Shown: positions 42,015 to 53,725, counted from the first letter of the stretch. The stretch: DNA of 64,000 nt from Symbiodinium sp. CCMP2592 (GCA_905221615.1 CAJNDT010004735.1:62001-126000), one strand, 5' to 3'. Program-made: numbers and translations. The notes: generated by a model not told the origin, from the letters alone.

Positions 42015-43310
42015 CGAGTTTGTACCTCGTCGCGGGGCTGGGCCTCAGACCTTCGACGAAGGGGGGGCTTCAAGGGGGGCTTATTCTTGTTTTGCACCTG
42101 CGCAGAGCGAGAAGTTCATAGCTGCAGCACAGCAGGCGCGAAGGTACTCCCAGAGCAAGCCTGTCGCGAGAGGCTGCTCCAGTGCGTGGTGCAGAGCAAG
42201 GCGCCTTTCTCCAGAGGTTGCTTCGACCTCAGAAGACGGCGGCACAGGCGCGAGCAGTATTGAGGTAGAGGCCGAGGCAGTCACTGTGTTTTCCAACCTG
42301 CCGCAACAGCCGCTGCAACGTGGTCGGGACTTGCGAGAGCTGCAAGCTTTGGACGTCCACAAAGAGCGCAGGCCTGCACCAGCGAAGCAGCAAGCCTTGA
42401 GGCACGAGCCGGACGCGCCTGAGACGCTGTCTCTTCGACGACAGTCGGGCCTCAGTAAGGAAGCACGAGTAGCACGAAAACGAGAAGCAGTATAGGTGTG
42501 CGACAGAAACAACACGAAGCAGCTCGGCCGGTAACGCTACCACTGCGCGACTAGGGCTGTCTCTGTGCGACTTGGTTACAAACTTTCTGGGTCGCTTGCA
42601 AAAGGGTCCGACTGGAACGACGCCGTTTGAAGAAAGAAGGGTTTGTCGCAGATGTTGCCGGGCGTTTTCGGCGACTGTGACTAGCGCCGCGCACCTAGCA
42701 AGGACGTCAACCAGACTACCACGGCAAAAGGGACGAGAAACATCTGAAACTGTTCCTGAGACAGGCTGTGCTCGGGACAAGGCCCTTAGAAACAAGAATA
42801 GGAGTTCAAGGCTGGAATGGTTCGGCTATCCGAGGCGCGGTCCCTACCCGCGGCGCACGCAGCCGCGCGAGACGTACATAAGACTCAAAACCGAAGCTAG
42901 ACGCAGAAAATCCGAAGCGAAAGACAGAAGGATGCTGCAGCTAAACTGGCTGTCCGAGCGAAACTCGGCTGAGCACCGAGCGTATGAGGGCAGACACAGC
43001 CACACGCTTCTTTGCGGGCAGAGCCTAGCGAACATGTGCCGCAAAAAAGGACCAAAGAGTTGGAGCGCACCTGGAAGATCTCCGCAAGCTGTGCTGCCGA
43101 GAACTTGCGGTTCAAGGCCTCCGCAACCTTCGCAGACCTGAGCTTGTGGAGAGTTCTTGCCGGCCAAAGTTAAAGCAGCTGAGACGCAGACGGCAAAGCC
43201 ATGGCTCGCGGCTTGAACTTCGAGTCGAAGAGCGCGGCGGAAGGTGAAAGAGCTGCAAGGACAGCGGAACAGCCCCACCCGCAGTAATACTGTCACCGCC
43301 AAGAAAAAAG
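42015..43310. other. No gene assigned
   Basis: GC-richer than its surroundings, with long overlapping frames on both strands (for example 42229-42795 -, 42572-43141 +) but no motif, so coding is not supported. Confidence 0.4.
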
Positions 43311-43315
43311 TTTGC

Positions 43316-43640
43316 CCCTAGCACGAAACAACGAGAACAAGACGCAGGCATGCAACGCAAAAAAAACAATATTTTTTTGAAAAAAAAAATGCAAAAATCT
43401 GCCTCCGAAAATAAAAAATTTGCAAATGTTGTGGAAGCATGCAAAAATTTGCAAAACGCAAAAAGTTCGAGCTGCAAAGAATAGCAAAGATATCTGCAAA
43501 AATTAGCAAAAATTTTGCAAAAAAATAGCAAAAAAAAATAGGATGCAAAGACCTTCAAATCGTCGGCGCAAGAACACAAAAACTCGATTCCAACTTTGCA
43601 GACAAACCGTTTTAGCCGATTCCAACTTTGCAGAGAAACC
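43316..43640. repeat. A-rich direct repeat, copy 1
   Basis: Shares GACGCAGGCATGCAAC.C, TTGTGGAAGCATGCAAAAA, CGCAAAAAGTTCGAGCTGCA and AACTCGATTCCAACTTTG with 44881-45140. Dominated by GCAAAAA. Also contains a small internal repeat of CGATTCCAACTTTGCAGA. Confidence 0.85.
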
Positions 43641-43734
43641 CTGCAAAGGCATCCGCCTTGGCGGTCAAGAACACGCCGAATGCGAGTTTCCCAAGAGCGA
43701 GCAAACCCTGAGACTCAGCGGTATCACTGTGGTT

Positions 43735-43806
43735 CCAGCCCACCCTTCAAGCCCCCCTTCAAGACCCCCTTCAAGCCCCCCTTCAAGCCTTCCTTCAAGA
43801 CCCCCT
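43735..43806. repeat. Tandem 12-bp repeat (CTTCAAGCCCCC)
   Basis: About six units alternating CTTCAAGCCCCC and CTTCAAGACCCC. Confidence 0.9.
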
Positions 43807-43899
43807 TCAGTGCTTGTGGAGACGACAAAACAAGCACAGACAGAACAGGCGATGGACAAGTTCAAAACAAAAAACAAACTTCTGCAAACGCGAAGGTGG

Positions 43900-44700
43900 G
43901 CGCCGAAACATCATAAAGTCGAAAATGCACAGCAAGCAAAAGGCTGCGACGTCTTGCGAGTATCGCAGCAGGCATACAACAACGAGTACTAACGCGACCA
44001 GAAACGTCCACAAGAAGTAACACCTGTGCAATCTCCTGTGACCACGAAGCAAACAAGGGGACGTCAAAGCATTGTCACGCAAGCAAACGCAACAGCAAGT
44101 AAAACTTGCAACACCACTGTAAGCACAAAGTACTACTACTGGCACAAAACATTGCGACGTCAAAGCATGGTCAAGCAAGTGCTACTACTGGCACAAAACA
44201 CTGCGACGTCAAAGCATGGTCAGGCAAGGGACACGTGACAGCAAGTAGAACTTGCACGACCACTTGACAGCAAGCAGAACTTGCAAGACCACTGTGACCA
44301 CGAAGTGCTAGTACCAGCACAAGAACCAAAAGGCTGCGACGTCTTGCGGGCACATGAGCGCCTGCTGCCGCGTCCACGACTGTGACGGCAAGGGACAGGT
44401 AACAGCAAGCAGAACTTGAAACCACTGCGACCACGTGCTAAGTGCTAGTACAAGAGCCAAGGCTTCGACATCTGCGAGTAAAACAGCGCCTGCTGCCGTG
44501 TCCAGGACTGCGTTGCAGGCAACACACAACAACAAGTACATGCCTTTGCAAGAAGAAACAAACTCACAGCTGCAATCGTCGCTCCTGCGCATTTTGCATA
44601 AAACGACGAGCACTAGCACGACGACACAAATCTGTAAAGGGCAGTGACACCACCAACTACTTCAACGTTCAAAGCAAGAAGATGTGCTGTTCTGTTGCTG
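43900..44700. repeat. Region of short interspersed duplications
   Basis: Repeated phrases GTGACAGCAAGTAGAACTTG, CACTACTACTGGCACAAAACA, GCGACGTCAAAGCATGGTCA and ACCACTGTGACCACGAAG occur two to four times, suggesting a decayed tandem family. Confidence 0.7.
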
Positions 44701-44880
44701 TGAAAACACCCAAGCACGTCTAGTTTGCTGCTACACACAGCCAGACCAGCTAGAACACCAAAGCAAAACTTGCACGGCAATCCGTGTGACACCACCAAGC
44801 GGAGTTCAAGGTTCAAAGCAAGAAGATGTGCTGTTCTGTTTGCTGTAACTAACACCCGCAGCACTTTCAGTTGCCTCCAA

Positions 44881-45140
44881 CACAAAACAACGAAAACAAA
44901 ACGCAGGCATGCAACACAAAAAAAACACATTTTTCTGAAAAAATTGCAAAAATGTTGTGGAAGCATGCAAAAACTGCAAAACGCAAAAAGTTCGAGCTGC
45001 AAGAAGAGCAAAGATATCTGCAAAAATTAGCAAAAATTTTGCAAAAAATAGCAAAAAAAACGAAGACTTTTCTCGGCACAAGAACACAAAACTCGATTCC
45101 AACTTTGAGACAAACCGTTTCAATCGATTCCGCTTGGAAG
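44881..45140. repeat. A-rich direct repeat, copy 2
   Basis: Diverged copy of 43316-43640. Confidence 0.85.
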
Positions 45141-45427
45141 CAAACCCTCTCACTTTCTGCATGGCTGAGATTTTTGGCATGGACGGACCTCAAGAAAGCA
45201 ATCCAGCTACGCTCGGTCGCAGTTAGAACAACAAGAAACCAAAAAAAAGCCAAGTGACTGCACAAGAATGAAGAGAAGAGACAATGCACACCAAAAGAGA
45301 ACCGACAAAACACTTGAAAATTGTTGATAAAACTTGAATTTTGACATCTTGAAATCATGATCATGAAAAGAATTTTTCTTACACTGCGAATTGCAGACTT
45401 TCGCCGGGCAGGCATCATCAGCTCTAG

Positions 45428-45679
45428 TTGTGCTTCAACAGCTCGCAAGATCCGCTTCAACTGGACAGCAATGGCGTACACACGCATGTAAAGGCTGCAC
45501 TCAGCAATCTGAAGTCATGGCTTTTGAGCACCGTTGAACTGCACGACATGACTGCGGAAGAGAGCTCAACCTGCAAGCTCCCTGAGCCGGTTACCAAAGT
45601 TCTACTGCGGCACTCCTTGCATCGAGTGATTGACTGTCTCCATTTTTACCTCTTTAGCAGAAATGCGAGCTTTAGCTGA
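45428..45679 (+). pseudogene. Relic of retroelement-like family X, KxWLLST segment
   Basis: LKSWLLSTVELHDMTAEESS...LPEPVTKVLLRHSLHRVIDC aligns with LKAWLLSTIELHHITPEIRA...LPAPVASALVRHTLPRVVDF at 63470-63600. It is a remnant of the same unknown family that hosts the large retrotransposon. Confidence 0.6.
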
Positions 45680-48012
45680 CTTGAGAGAAGAGTCTAAAAC
45701 CTTTTCTCCGTGGTGCGTTGGTCTGTCTGGATGCTGTGCTGAAGCTCCGAGCTGATGCTCCACAATGGTTGCACCCGCTTGTTGTTGTGCGGAGGGTCTG
45801 GCGATGCTGAAATGATTGACCCGTCCTTTGACCATGTGCCTTTTCACAGAAGCTGCCGAACACCAGCCATCTTGCGAATGCCGGCTAGGGGAAGTAAAGG
45901 CGAGATCCAATTATGCACCCTGGCTCGACTTATTGCCAAGCCTCGTCGGCACTCTACAGCCTGTCTCTCCACAGGAGTCATTGCACACAGTTAGGTGGAC
46001 TGGCTTGTCAGAGTGCCTCTTTGGAAGTGAGAAGGAGCGAGCTCACAAATGGAAATCGGGATGGATTGGAGTATCTAACGGCTGTGATAAGAAGCAAGTA
46101 AAGGTCGGCTAACAGCCTGGTAGAGGTAACCAAGACTAAATTTAGGAAAATCCATTGATGGAGACCAGGCCTTCAGCTTGAATGGCTGTATTGGCCAGCG
46201 TATTGCACCGACAGCTGACGGTTGAGATTGCACAGCGTCGCCTCGTTATGGGACGTCGACTGGTGGAGAAAATCCACCGCAGCAGATGGCACTTAGTAGC
46301 CGTGTATTTCGTCCGCCTACCAAGGCATTTATCCTCGGTCATGCACCCTAAAAGGCCTTGTGGAATTGCTCTGCGTCCTTCTAGTCTCGCCTACAATGTC
46401 TGCAGGCATCTTTTGCGTCCAGGCGGAACGGAAAATCACGGTCGTCAATCTTTTTTCGATTTCCTCAAGCATGGTCTAGAGTGACGCGCGTCCTGCCAAC
46501 GCCGATACTGGTGACGCGCACTGGGTAGTAGCTGAATTGCAGAGTTCAGAACGGACTTGCGAAAGCTCCCGCCTCCGGGACAACTCGCCACCGAGGCGCA
46601 GGCCACAACCCTCTTCTCCTTCTTCCATGATCATCACAACGAACTGGGCGCCTCATCACGGCGCGACCGTTTTACCGGTCATCGACACGAGTGCTCTACA
46701 GTATCTTCGGACTGCTGGAGTTTACTGACCCGCCGAGGTTCGGGCTCCATCGCTCCGTGAAAATAAGGGAGGGGCGTGCTTTCCCCCAAAAGGCTATACA
46801 GTGCGCTCCGCTCCCACCACCGGTCGATCGTACTTGGGAGGCTACAGCGTTATGTGTCGTCGCACATGCGCCTTTCCTGCCCTGAAGCGGTTGCTACCGC
46901 CTGTGGCTACCACGGGCCTTCCACGCGCCCTATTTATCCGGTGGGAGCAGTGCGCCCGGATCCTGACACCGGAGTGCCTGCCAAAGAGGATCCGACGCTG
47001 ACCGCCGAGCTGCGCAGTCAAAGCTGTGCTGTCTCCCTTCCGGTTGCACCTGCCGCTACATGGACCGAACGTGTGGCGGATCTTTTGGAGGCGGTCGAAA
47101 CCCGAGTCACAGTAACTTCAATTGCCAGCCGGTGCGTACCGGCAGAGGATGAGGATGAATTTGCAACATGACACTCTCCCGCGTGACCAAGCTAGGGGCA
47201 GAATTCAAGCAGCCGGTCGATGGAATACACTGCGCCGGGGCGCTACAGCTTTACTTCCCAGCTCTACGGATTGCCTTACCCTGCTTTCGCTCCCCCTCAG
47301 AATTTTGGGGTGAAGGTTGTTGATTTTGCTGCTACGGCGCTGCACTGATAACGAAGCATTTCGCGTATGCTTGACACCCATGCTGGCAGTGTCTGTCGCA
47401 CTAGCACAGTTCTGCGATCTAGTTCTACGCCTGCCTGAAGGACAGGTTTTCGACCTTTCCTGGTTTGAACTTGCATGTCCTGAAATTTGGTGGTGGCTGC
47501 TCCTGGATAAACTCGCGGGCTTAAGGGCTCGCTTCCCCGGTCTCGAAGGGAAGTCCCCCGGGATGGCAGCCTGGTGCAGATGTCCTTGGTTCCCAAGCGT
47601 GACCCCACTGCCAAACCAGATCCACTGCCAGCAAATAGCCACGGCGCAACGTCGTGGGAGGTAGCACGAGTGCTGAGGTGGCACAGGGCACACCATTTCT
47701 ACATTGCGGCGCGCTGCTCGTGTAGCTGTTATTCTTCCACCAAGCACCCCACTTCTGCAGCTCACCAACGTTACACCATCCCGAGACGGCCAACATATTG
47801 AGGTGCGGGAAACATGCAAGGTTCTAGCTGACTTGGTAGGCCGTTCTCAGATTGCCATTGCGGACCGACTAACGGCGGGTTTCGAGAACGGACTCCTTCC
47901 GGCCCGACGCGGAAAGTTTGAACCGTGAATGTTCACGCATCCTGGCTCCCATCGCGGCACCTTTCGACTGCTCTTCCCCCTTGCGCGCTAGGGTTACAAG
48001 CTCAGCCGTCGC
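45680..48012. other. Decayed repeat DNA, probably more of family X
   Basis: Many + strand frames of 60-130 codons (for example 46776-47171) in shifting phase, as expected of a frameshifted mobile-element remnant. No domain recognised. Confidence 0.4.
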
Positions 48013-48048
48013 TTGCGATTCAGCTGCCGGTTACTGCACAGTGTCCTA

Positions 48049-48451
48049 TGGCGTCTTCGCGCCGCGGCCTCCGGAGGCTGGGATCTCCGCGCGGTTGTCG
48101 CCTGCTGGATTTGTGGGCGAAAAGAAGAAATTTTACTTTCCGACCCGCCTGTGGCGTATTCGCACTTCGACGCAGTGGAGGCCAAAGCGATGGCCCTGCT
48201 TCAAAGGTTGGTCGCCTTGGAGGAGGGACGAGCACAGCCACCACCGGATGGCACCCGTCCCTGGATCAGGCTGGGGCACCCTCAGGCACAGGACCGCTGG
48301 AAGGCTGCGGTGGATGAATTCCTCAGAGCAGGGGCCCTCGGACCCGGCCTCCAACTTCCCTGCACATCCACGGAACTGATGCCATACCTTCATAGTGAGG
48401 ACCACGACAACCACCAATACTCCTACTCACGCTTGAAGGAAATGTACACCG
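48049..48451 (+). pseudogene. Family X reading frame, left part, interrupted by the retrotransposon
   Basis: The frame containing GHPQAQDRWKAAVDEFLRAG and LMPYLHSEDHDNHQYSYSRL ends in RLKEMYTE at the element border. It resumes at 58478. The intact counterpart at 60366-60640 reads LMPHLHESDIDTLQYRFCRL then GLYDEGQYQLLYLLRESHFP. Function of the family is unknown. Confidence 0.7.
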
Positions 48452-48667
48452 AAGTGACTTCATCACTTGTGATTATCACCTTATTTCCTTTTTCACAACA
48501 GCCGTTGTCGTGTCACGACAAGGTTGAACATGGTGATTTTCATGAGATTTCCGTCTTTTCACGATTTGCTCTTTTACTTTCACGCATGAGCATTGAGAAA
48601 CATGGGCATTTGAATGACGATCCGAACGCAAGGTTTCTTGCTCAAGTGGGCAGGAAAAATTCTTTTT
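48452..48667 (+). repeat. Split direct repeat A1 (216 bp)
   Basis: Starts AAGTGACTTCATC and ends AAATTCTTTTT. Differs from A2 only at 48514 (C versus T) and 48627 (C versus T). Includes the short palindrome AAGTGACTTCATCACTTGTG and GCCGTTGTCGTGTCACGACA. Confidence 0.95.
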
Positions 48668-48703
48668 AGGGGCGGGTGGGTTGCACTCGTGCTGTCAGCT
48701 CAG

Positions 48704-49046
48704 ATGGACGCTTCTGAGAGTGCTGCTTCTCAAGACATGGATGACTCCTCGTCTTATGAGGAGGTGGTCGTTGAGGAGACTCCACCTGCTCCCTCGTCCT
48801 GCAGATGTTGTGTGCCCGCGTGATCTTCGCGCTTCTGAAGAGCGGCTGAACTCTCAGCTCAACCAGCTTGCTGAAGACCTGGCTGCCATAATCTTTCAGG
48901 TGCACATGCTGCAGGAGCGCTTTCACGTCTTTCGCACAGAGACTTCCGAGCGTCTCTCCGTTCTGGAGGGTCGTGCCACGGACATCGAGGAGGCTTTTGA
49001 TGAGTTGCGCCAGGCTTGCTCTCGCCACCGTGAGCCCCGCGATTAG
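48704..49046 (+). pseudogene. Element ORF1: small acidic coiled-coil protein, frame shifted
   Basis: The ATG at 48704 starts MDASESAASQDMDDSSSYEE... and stops at 48823. The +1-type neighbouring frame then continues to 49046 with a clear coiled coil (ERLNSQLNQLAEDLAAIIFQ, LSVLEGRATDIEEAFDELRQ). Either one frameshift/indel joins them or a short intron lies near 48800. It resembles the coiled-coil ORF1/Gag-like proteins of several retroelements. Confidence 0.45.
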
Positions 49047-49468
49047 TTTCGTTGCTCTTGCTCACATACAGGCCCGTTTGCTATGCTTGACAGATAATTT
49101 GCAGTTCGCTGTGGTTCCAAGCCGGGCTGGTCGGGTCAACACCTCAGATTCAGCCTCACGTCATGCGTTAGCTGTCTGCATAGCATCGGCGCCTGATTGC
49201 AGATCTCCTGATGTAGCGCCGGTGTTTCCAGCTCAGATCGTGGCCCGCTCAGACGGTGGCAAAACACTAAACTTGCTGCGCGTTTTGCAACATGTGTCGC
49301 ATGTTTCAGTGCCTTGCGGTGTGGTTTTCCACAACTGGTCTGTGCACTTTGACTTCGACCTGCATACCACTCACATGTCATAGCGCGCTGTCTGTGCCGC
49401 TGATCTTTCAGTTTTCGCAAGGACCCTACGCCTCTAGGTTCTTTACTGAGGGTTCGGCTCCTTCATCG

Positions 49469-49984
49469 ATGGACGCGCTGACGGGGTCCCAGATTCAATT
49501 CTTGCGAGATCTCCAAGAGGCCCTCTTTGCCGTTCGGGAGGCCGAGCGTCAGCGTGCACAGACTGGCCCGCCTTTTGCTTCTGCCAGGGCAAGTCGTGAG
49601 CGTGAGCGTTCGAGGTCCAGGGACTCGAGTCGCGATGCGACACATCACTCCAATGCTTCGGGGGAACGGGCACGGGACCTCAGCCCCTCCAGGTTGCTGC
49701 GCCAAATTTCTTGTCTCCGCAGTGACGGACACAGACTTGACAACCTCTGCTTGGGACGCACTCATTTGATGAGTACCTTGCTGGCTAACCAGGAGTCCAG
49801 TTCTCCTTTTTCTGCGATTTCCGAGTTTGTTTTGGATACCAGGGCCTCCCTGAGGACTCTGCATTCACGTCTTGATGAGCTCACACGTGTGGCCGCCGAG
49901 ACTGCGATGAGTACAGCTTTTCGTCTTGATCGTTTGGAGGCCGCTTTGGCCCCAGCTTTGTGCCCACACGATGGGTCCAGCTGA
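49469..49984 (+). CDS. Element ORF2: coiled-coil / RS-rich protein, 171 aa
   Basis: ATG at 49469 to TGA. N-terminal helix FLRDLQEALFAVREAERQRA, then an Arg/Ser-rich stretch (RERERSRSRDSSRD, residues about 45-65), then heptad-spaced helices LRTLHSRLDELTRVAAETAM and RLDRLEAALAPAL. It could act as a nucleic-acid-binding or oligomerising Gag-like protein, but no family is recognised. Confidence 0.5.
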   Translation: MDALTGSQIQFLRDLQEALFAVREAERQRAQTGPPFASARASRERERSRSRDSSRDATHHSNASGERARDLSPSRLLRQISCLRSDGHRLDNLCLGRTHLMSTLLANQESSSPFSAISEFVLDTRASLRTLHSRLDELTRVAAETAMSTAFRLDRLEAALAPALCPHDGSS

Positions 49985-50278
49985 ATCACCTCATTTTCGA
50001 AGCCGGTCGTGTCTGCTGCTGGCAAAATTACGCTGCATTGCTGTGGCCACAACTTGTCGTGCCTGTGCTGGTGACCTTACTGCTGCTTCTCTGCAGACGA
50101 GCGTCGCTGACCATGGCCTGTCACGTAGTTTTGGCTGCTAGCACGCTGCCTGCTTCTGCTGCAATCGCAGATCCGCCGACTTACTCCTGTGCTTGCACTT
50201 GCATGGCCGAGAGTGCTGGCCTGCGCGTCCTGTGACCTCCGGGTGCAGTGGACTCGCTGCGCTCACGACTCGAGCACA

Positions 50279-51823
50279 ATGCAGGGGGCGAGTAACGGGT
50301 GCTCGAGCGATCAGGGCCCAAGGATAGACTTCGAAGCTTTGCTGAGCGCGGCTGTGGATGCTTGTGCTAGCGATGCTAGACAGCCCGCGGCATTGCCTTG
50401 GGAGCACGGTGTGTTCAAGAGCATCTTCGAGCCTAGCGATGTGGTGGGCTGGGAAGACACTTTTATGCTGCCCGACCTCCCTGTGCCAGATGATCCCGAG
50501 GAAATTCTTCCACCTTCGGAAAAGAAGAGGCGTCTTAGGGAAAGTGGCCTCGTTCCTGGAGTGTGTTTTTCAGTGGTACGTAAAAGCCACGGCATATCTT
50601 GGCAAGCTCAGCGCGACAAGGACCACGACATGGCCATGGCTCGATGGACCTTTGTTATCTTGAGGTGGGCCGATCTTCGCCCGGACCTCTTGATCTGCAA
50701 GAGTCTGCTTGAGTGTGCTACCGCAGAAGAACGTACGGAAGTTCTTCGGGATTGGTTGCATCCAAAAGCTCCGAGTACGCTGCTAAAGCGTGTTAACTCT
50801 CTGCTTCGTTTTCACAAAAGTGAGGGATGGTCAGACGAGACTTTTCCGTATGAAGAGGGCAATGTTTACAAGCACATGGTGGCAGCCAGAGCTGGCGGAG
50901 CGAAGCCGGCACAGATGCGTGCGCTTCGTGAGGCGTTGATCTTCGTTCGACATGTTTTCTCAATTGAGGAGATTGAGAACGTGATATCCAGCAGGCGGTG
51001 TCTTGGTGCAGCATCGAGGGGTGCACGGCGGAAGGCGCGCCATAGGGCTGACCCTTTGACCTTGAAGAATTTGAGGCTGCTCCACTCCATGTTGGGGGAC
51101 AAGAGTGTCCCCGCTTGGGATCGAGTTTTCGCGGGAGCAGCTTTGTGCTGCGCGTACATGCGATCCCGTTGGTCCGATTTTCAGCACTCTATCTCGTGTG
51201 GGCTGGAGTGCGGGGCTGATGGTGAGAGGCTCTTCCTGGAATTTACCTGTGAGGATTACAAAACAGTCAACTCTAAATTCTTTGCGGGTGTACCGCTTCG
51301 GATGATCGCTCCTGGACGGGGTATTGCTGGGCCGAACTGGCTCGATTTGTGGCACGAGGCTCGAGTGGAGGTGGGACTTACAGAGTTCGTTCCACCCTTG
51401 CCGACGCCAGGCCCTGCAGGAGAACCTACCGGTGCATCTGTGAGCACTGAGGAGATGTCTTTATGGCTTCAGAAGATCTTCGTCGACCGTGGATCACTCA
51501 GAACATCTGGCCACACGCTGAAGAGGACTTTCCTTACCATGGCGACAAAGCGTGGCGTTGAGCACTTGGACCGGTTGGTTCTGGGTGGACACGCAAACTC
51601 GGCCGGGATGGCCGACACTTATGGCGATGACGAGTTGGCCCGGCCCCTCCGCCTGCTCATGGCCTTGATTTCTGGGATTCGAGAGGGTGTCTTTGATCCA
51701 GATGCCGGTCGTGCGGGTTATTTGCGTGGGAGTGGCTTGGAAGAGCTTCGATTGGGCTTCGCTGCCCCGACTGATGATCGCCACCCTCCCTCTGCTGAGT
51801 CATGGGAGAGGGTGACGGCGTGA
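50279..51823 (+). CDS. Element tyrosine recombinase (integrase), 514 aa
   Basis: First in-frame ATG at 50279. The N-terminal two thirds contain a helical SAM-like/core-binding region. The catalytic domain begins around residue 290. AALCCAYMRSRWSDFQHS matches the box I Arg region. SGHTLKRTFLTMATKRG matches box II, where the canonical H-x-L-R-H-T-F is here H-T-L-K-R-T-F. LVLGGHANSAGMADTYGDDE supplies the LGH His and the Tyr nucleophile. It should cut and rejoin circular element DNA at the AAG junction. The Lys in the place of the second catalytic Arg is notable. Its end overlaps the next ORF by 22 nt. Confidence 0.8.
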   Translation: MQGASNGCSSDQGPRIDFEALLSAAVDACASDARQPAALPWEHGVFKSIFEPSDVVGWEDTFMLPDLPVPDDPEEILPPSEKKRRLRESGLVPGVCFSVVRKSHGISWQAQRDKDHDMAMARWTFVILRWADLRPDLLICKSLLECATAEERTEVLRDWLHPKAPSTLLKRVNSLLRFHKSEGWSDETFPYEEGNVYKHMVAARAGGAKPAQMRALREALIFVRHVFSIEEIENVISSRRCLGAASRGARRKARHRADPLTLKNLRLLHSMLGDKSVPAWDRVFAGAALCCAYMRSRWSDFQHSISCGLECGADGERLFLEFTCEDYKTVNSKFFAGVPLRMIAPGRGIAGPNWLDLWHEARVEVGLTEFVPPLPTPGPAGEPTGASVSTEEMSLWLQKIFVDRGSLRTSGHTLKRTFLTMATKRGVEHLDRLVLGGHANSAGMADTYGDDELARPLRLLMALISGIREGVFDPDAGRAGYLRGSGLEELRLGFAAPTDDRHPPSAESWERVTA

Positions 51824-52296
51824 CGGGTGACGACGACATGTTTGGCATGATCGACGCGCTTGATAAGGGAGCACCGAGCCAGCCAGACGTCTTCTTTCCG
51901 GGCGATGATGACGCGAACCTTATGGGGCAGGATCCTGTTGATGAGCCACCCGAAGCTGAGGTGGGTGACGGCGGTGCATCCTATTTGGGTGCAGTAGACG
52001 ACAAACTCGCCGGCGAGGATTCTGATTCTTCCAGCTCGAGTGGATCAAGTGACTCAAGTGACAGCTCAGGAAGCGATGACGAACCGGCCCGGATTATGCC
52101 GCCGCCGGAGCCTGCGGAAGGCACAACATTTTTACAGCATCAGAGAACTCGCTTGCTGCACATGATTGCTGACAACAATCGCCGCGTACTGATGTGTGGG
52201 CGGTTGGTTAGCGACTTGTACAGCCTTCCACAGCGAATTAGGTTTGACTCATCAGTGTGTCGCAACTGCAAGAAGGCAGTGGCGGACAGTCACTAG
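51802..52296 (+). CDS. Element acidic ORF, 164 aa
   Basis: The ATG at 51802 lies inside the recombinase frame end. Residues 1-100 are very acidic with a Ser/Asp run (about 72-95). The C-terminal part HQRTRLLHMIADNNRRVLMC, then LVSDLYSLPQ and VCRNCKKAV, has paired Cys that might bind zinc. Unknown function; probably translated by reinitiation or leaky scanning given the overlap. Confidence 0.5.
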   Translation: MGEGDGVTGDDDMFGMIDALDKGAPSQPDVFFPGDDDANLMGQDPVDEPPEAEVGDGGASYLGAVDDKLAGEDSDSSSSSGSSDSSDSSGSDDEPARIMPPPEPAEGTTFLQHQRTRLLHMIADNNRRVLMCGRLVSDLYSLPQRIRFDSSVCRNCKKAVADSH

Positions 52297-52426
52297 TTCG
52301 CCTTGTGGGGCCGAGCGAGCTGCTTGTGTGTTGGGGGTCATCTGGTGTGCCGGTCATGTTATGTGAGCGGAACACAGCTTTGAATTCTCAGCTGACCTGG
52401 TGCTCGAGCTGCCTTTAGGGAGCGGC

Positions 52427-53725
52427 ATGTCTCTGGTTGACAGTGAGGCTTCATTTCGGCAGCGATGTCAAGACGTCGGCGGGGGCGCGATTCACACCGC
52501 ACTGTCTGACCAAGGGATCACTTCCTTTGCCTCGCTTGCATACTCCTGTGGCACGCCTCAGGATCGACCCACACAGGCGGAAATGGACGCATTTGCAGTA
52601 AAGATCTTGGGGGCTGCTCCCCGTTTGGGTGATGTGTCTATTTTGAAGCGATTGATGTTCGAGTCCGCCACATATGTCATAGCTCAGTTGCGTCAAGCTG
52701 TGCAAGGGGACTCTGCCGAACAGCCTCGAAAGCTTCCACTTGCTGAAAAACAGGCCAGGGCCGAAGATCAGCGCCGTCGGCTTAGTGGGGTACATATAGA
52801 GCGTGATTTGGTCCCTTCCCACGCTTTGGTGGACCTCTGTTGTCACATGCGTGATGTGGGCATCACATGGATATCGCCAGGCAAATGCACCAGCCGCGAA
52901 TCAGAAATTCAGCTTTCAACGAAGGACCAAAGCAAAGTCTTTCGACTTGAGGACAACTCGTTGAAGGTCGGCAGTGAACAGCCTAAGGACATTGCTTCTT
53001 ATGATTCGCCGATCAAGTTGCAGTGGTGCCTTCAGCGCCGCGGTCTGGCCTTGGACCAGGCTAAGGTGCTGACGTGGGCCCAGCATGAGCGTTGGGTTCA
53101 CTGCTTGCTTCACGCACTGACTAAGGAGTGCCCTCCAGGATTCCACAAGCCTGATATGAATCGCATTGTGCAGGCCGATCGTGAAGCCTGGTTGATCATG
53201 GCGTCCGAGGTGCCATCGCTTAAGCCAAGTACTGCTGGCGAGTACCCTCTGGGTAAGGCTTTGGATGCGTTGAGGACTGACCCTCGGATCACCATGTACT
53301 TGATGGCTACCTGGGGCCGTGCACCGGATGTTAAGGTTCAAGACCTTGAGCAAGGCTCCCCTGCCAAACCAGGTGAAGGACTGTCCCGAGCCGCCAAGCG
53401 CCGTCGCCGTGCAAAAGAGGCGGCTACTGCTGCCAAGCGTAGAACACCTGCTGGACGGAGCACAGGCGCCCAGGCTACTGCTGCACAGGCTGCAAAGGCA
53501 CGCACCGTGCCGGCTGAACTTAAGGATGCCCACCAGAAAACTGAGGACGGCAAGCCCATCTGTTGGGACCATAATTGTGCCGGCTGCAAGGCCAAGACTG
53601 AGGGAGACCCACCGCGCTGCCCTCGGGGTGTCCATGTTTGTGCTTACTGTCGCCGGGTGGGCCACTCCTTCCGTAATTGCCGAGCTCGCACTTGGAAGGG
53701 TTCCGGCAAAGGTAAATCCGAGTGA
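52427..53725 (+). CDS. Element Gag-like protein with zinc knuckle, 432 aa
   Basis: First in-frame ATG at 52427 (GGCATGTCTCTG). Helical body with charged middle (LAEKQARAEDQRRRLSGVHI). A basic Lys/Arg/Ala-rich stretch (residues about 320-360) precedes Cys clusters: CWDHNCAGCKAK, CPRGVHVCAYCRRVGHSFRN ending C. CAYCRRVGHSFRNC fits the C-x2-C-x4-H-x4-C retroviral zinc knuckle that packages RNA. The frame ends in a single TGA and the following 1,336 codons are open in the same phase. Confidence 0.75.
   Translation: MSLVDSEASFRQRCQDVGGGAIHTALSDQGITSFASLAYSCGTPQDRPTQAEMDAFAVKILGAAPRLGDVSILKRLMFESATYVIAQLRQAVQGDSAEQPRKLPLAEKQARAEDQRRRLSGVHIERDLVPSHALVDLCCHMRDVGITWISPGKCTSRESEIQLSTKDQSKVFRLEDNSLKVGSEQPKDIASYDSPIKLQWCLQRRGLALDQAKVLTWAQHERWVHCLLHALTKECPPGFHKPDMNRIVQADREAWLIMASEVPSLKPSTAGEYPLGKALDALRTDPRITMYLMATWGRAPDVKVQDLEQGSPAKPGEGLSRAAKRRRRAKEAATAAKRRTPAGRSTGAQATAAQAAKARTVPAELKDAHQKTEDGKPICWDHNCAGCKAKTEGDPPRCPRGVHVCAYCRRVGHSFRNCRARTWKGSGKGKSE

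Noticed and set aside
46545-46575. ACGGACTTGCGAAAGCTCC as a constant-loop hairpin in the right half of the window
   Set aside because: Lacks the GACGCTGTC half and has no arms; probably chance.
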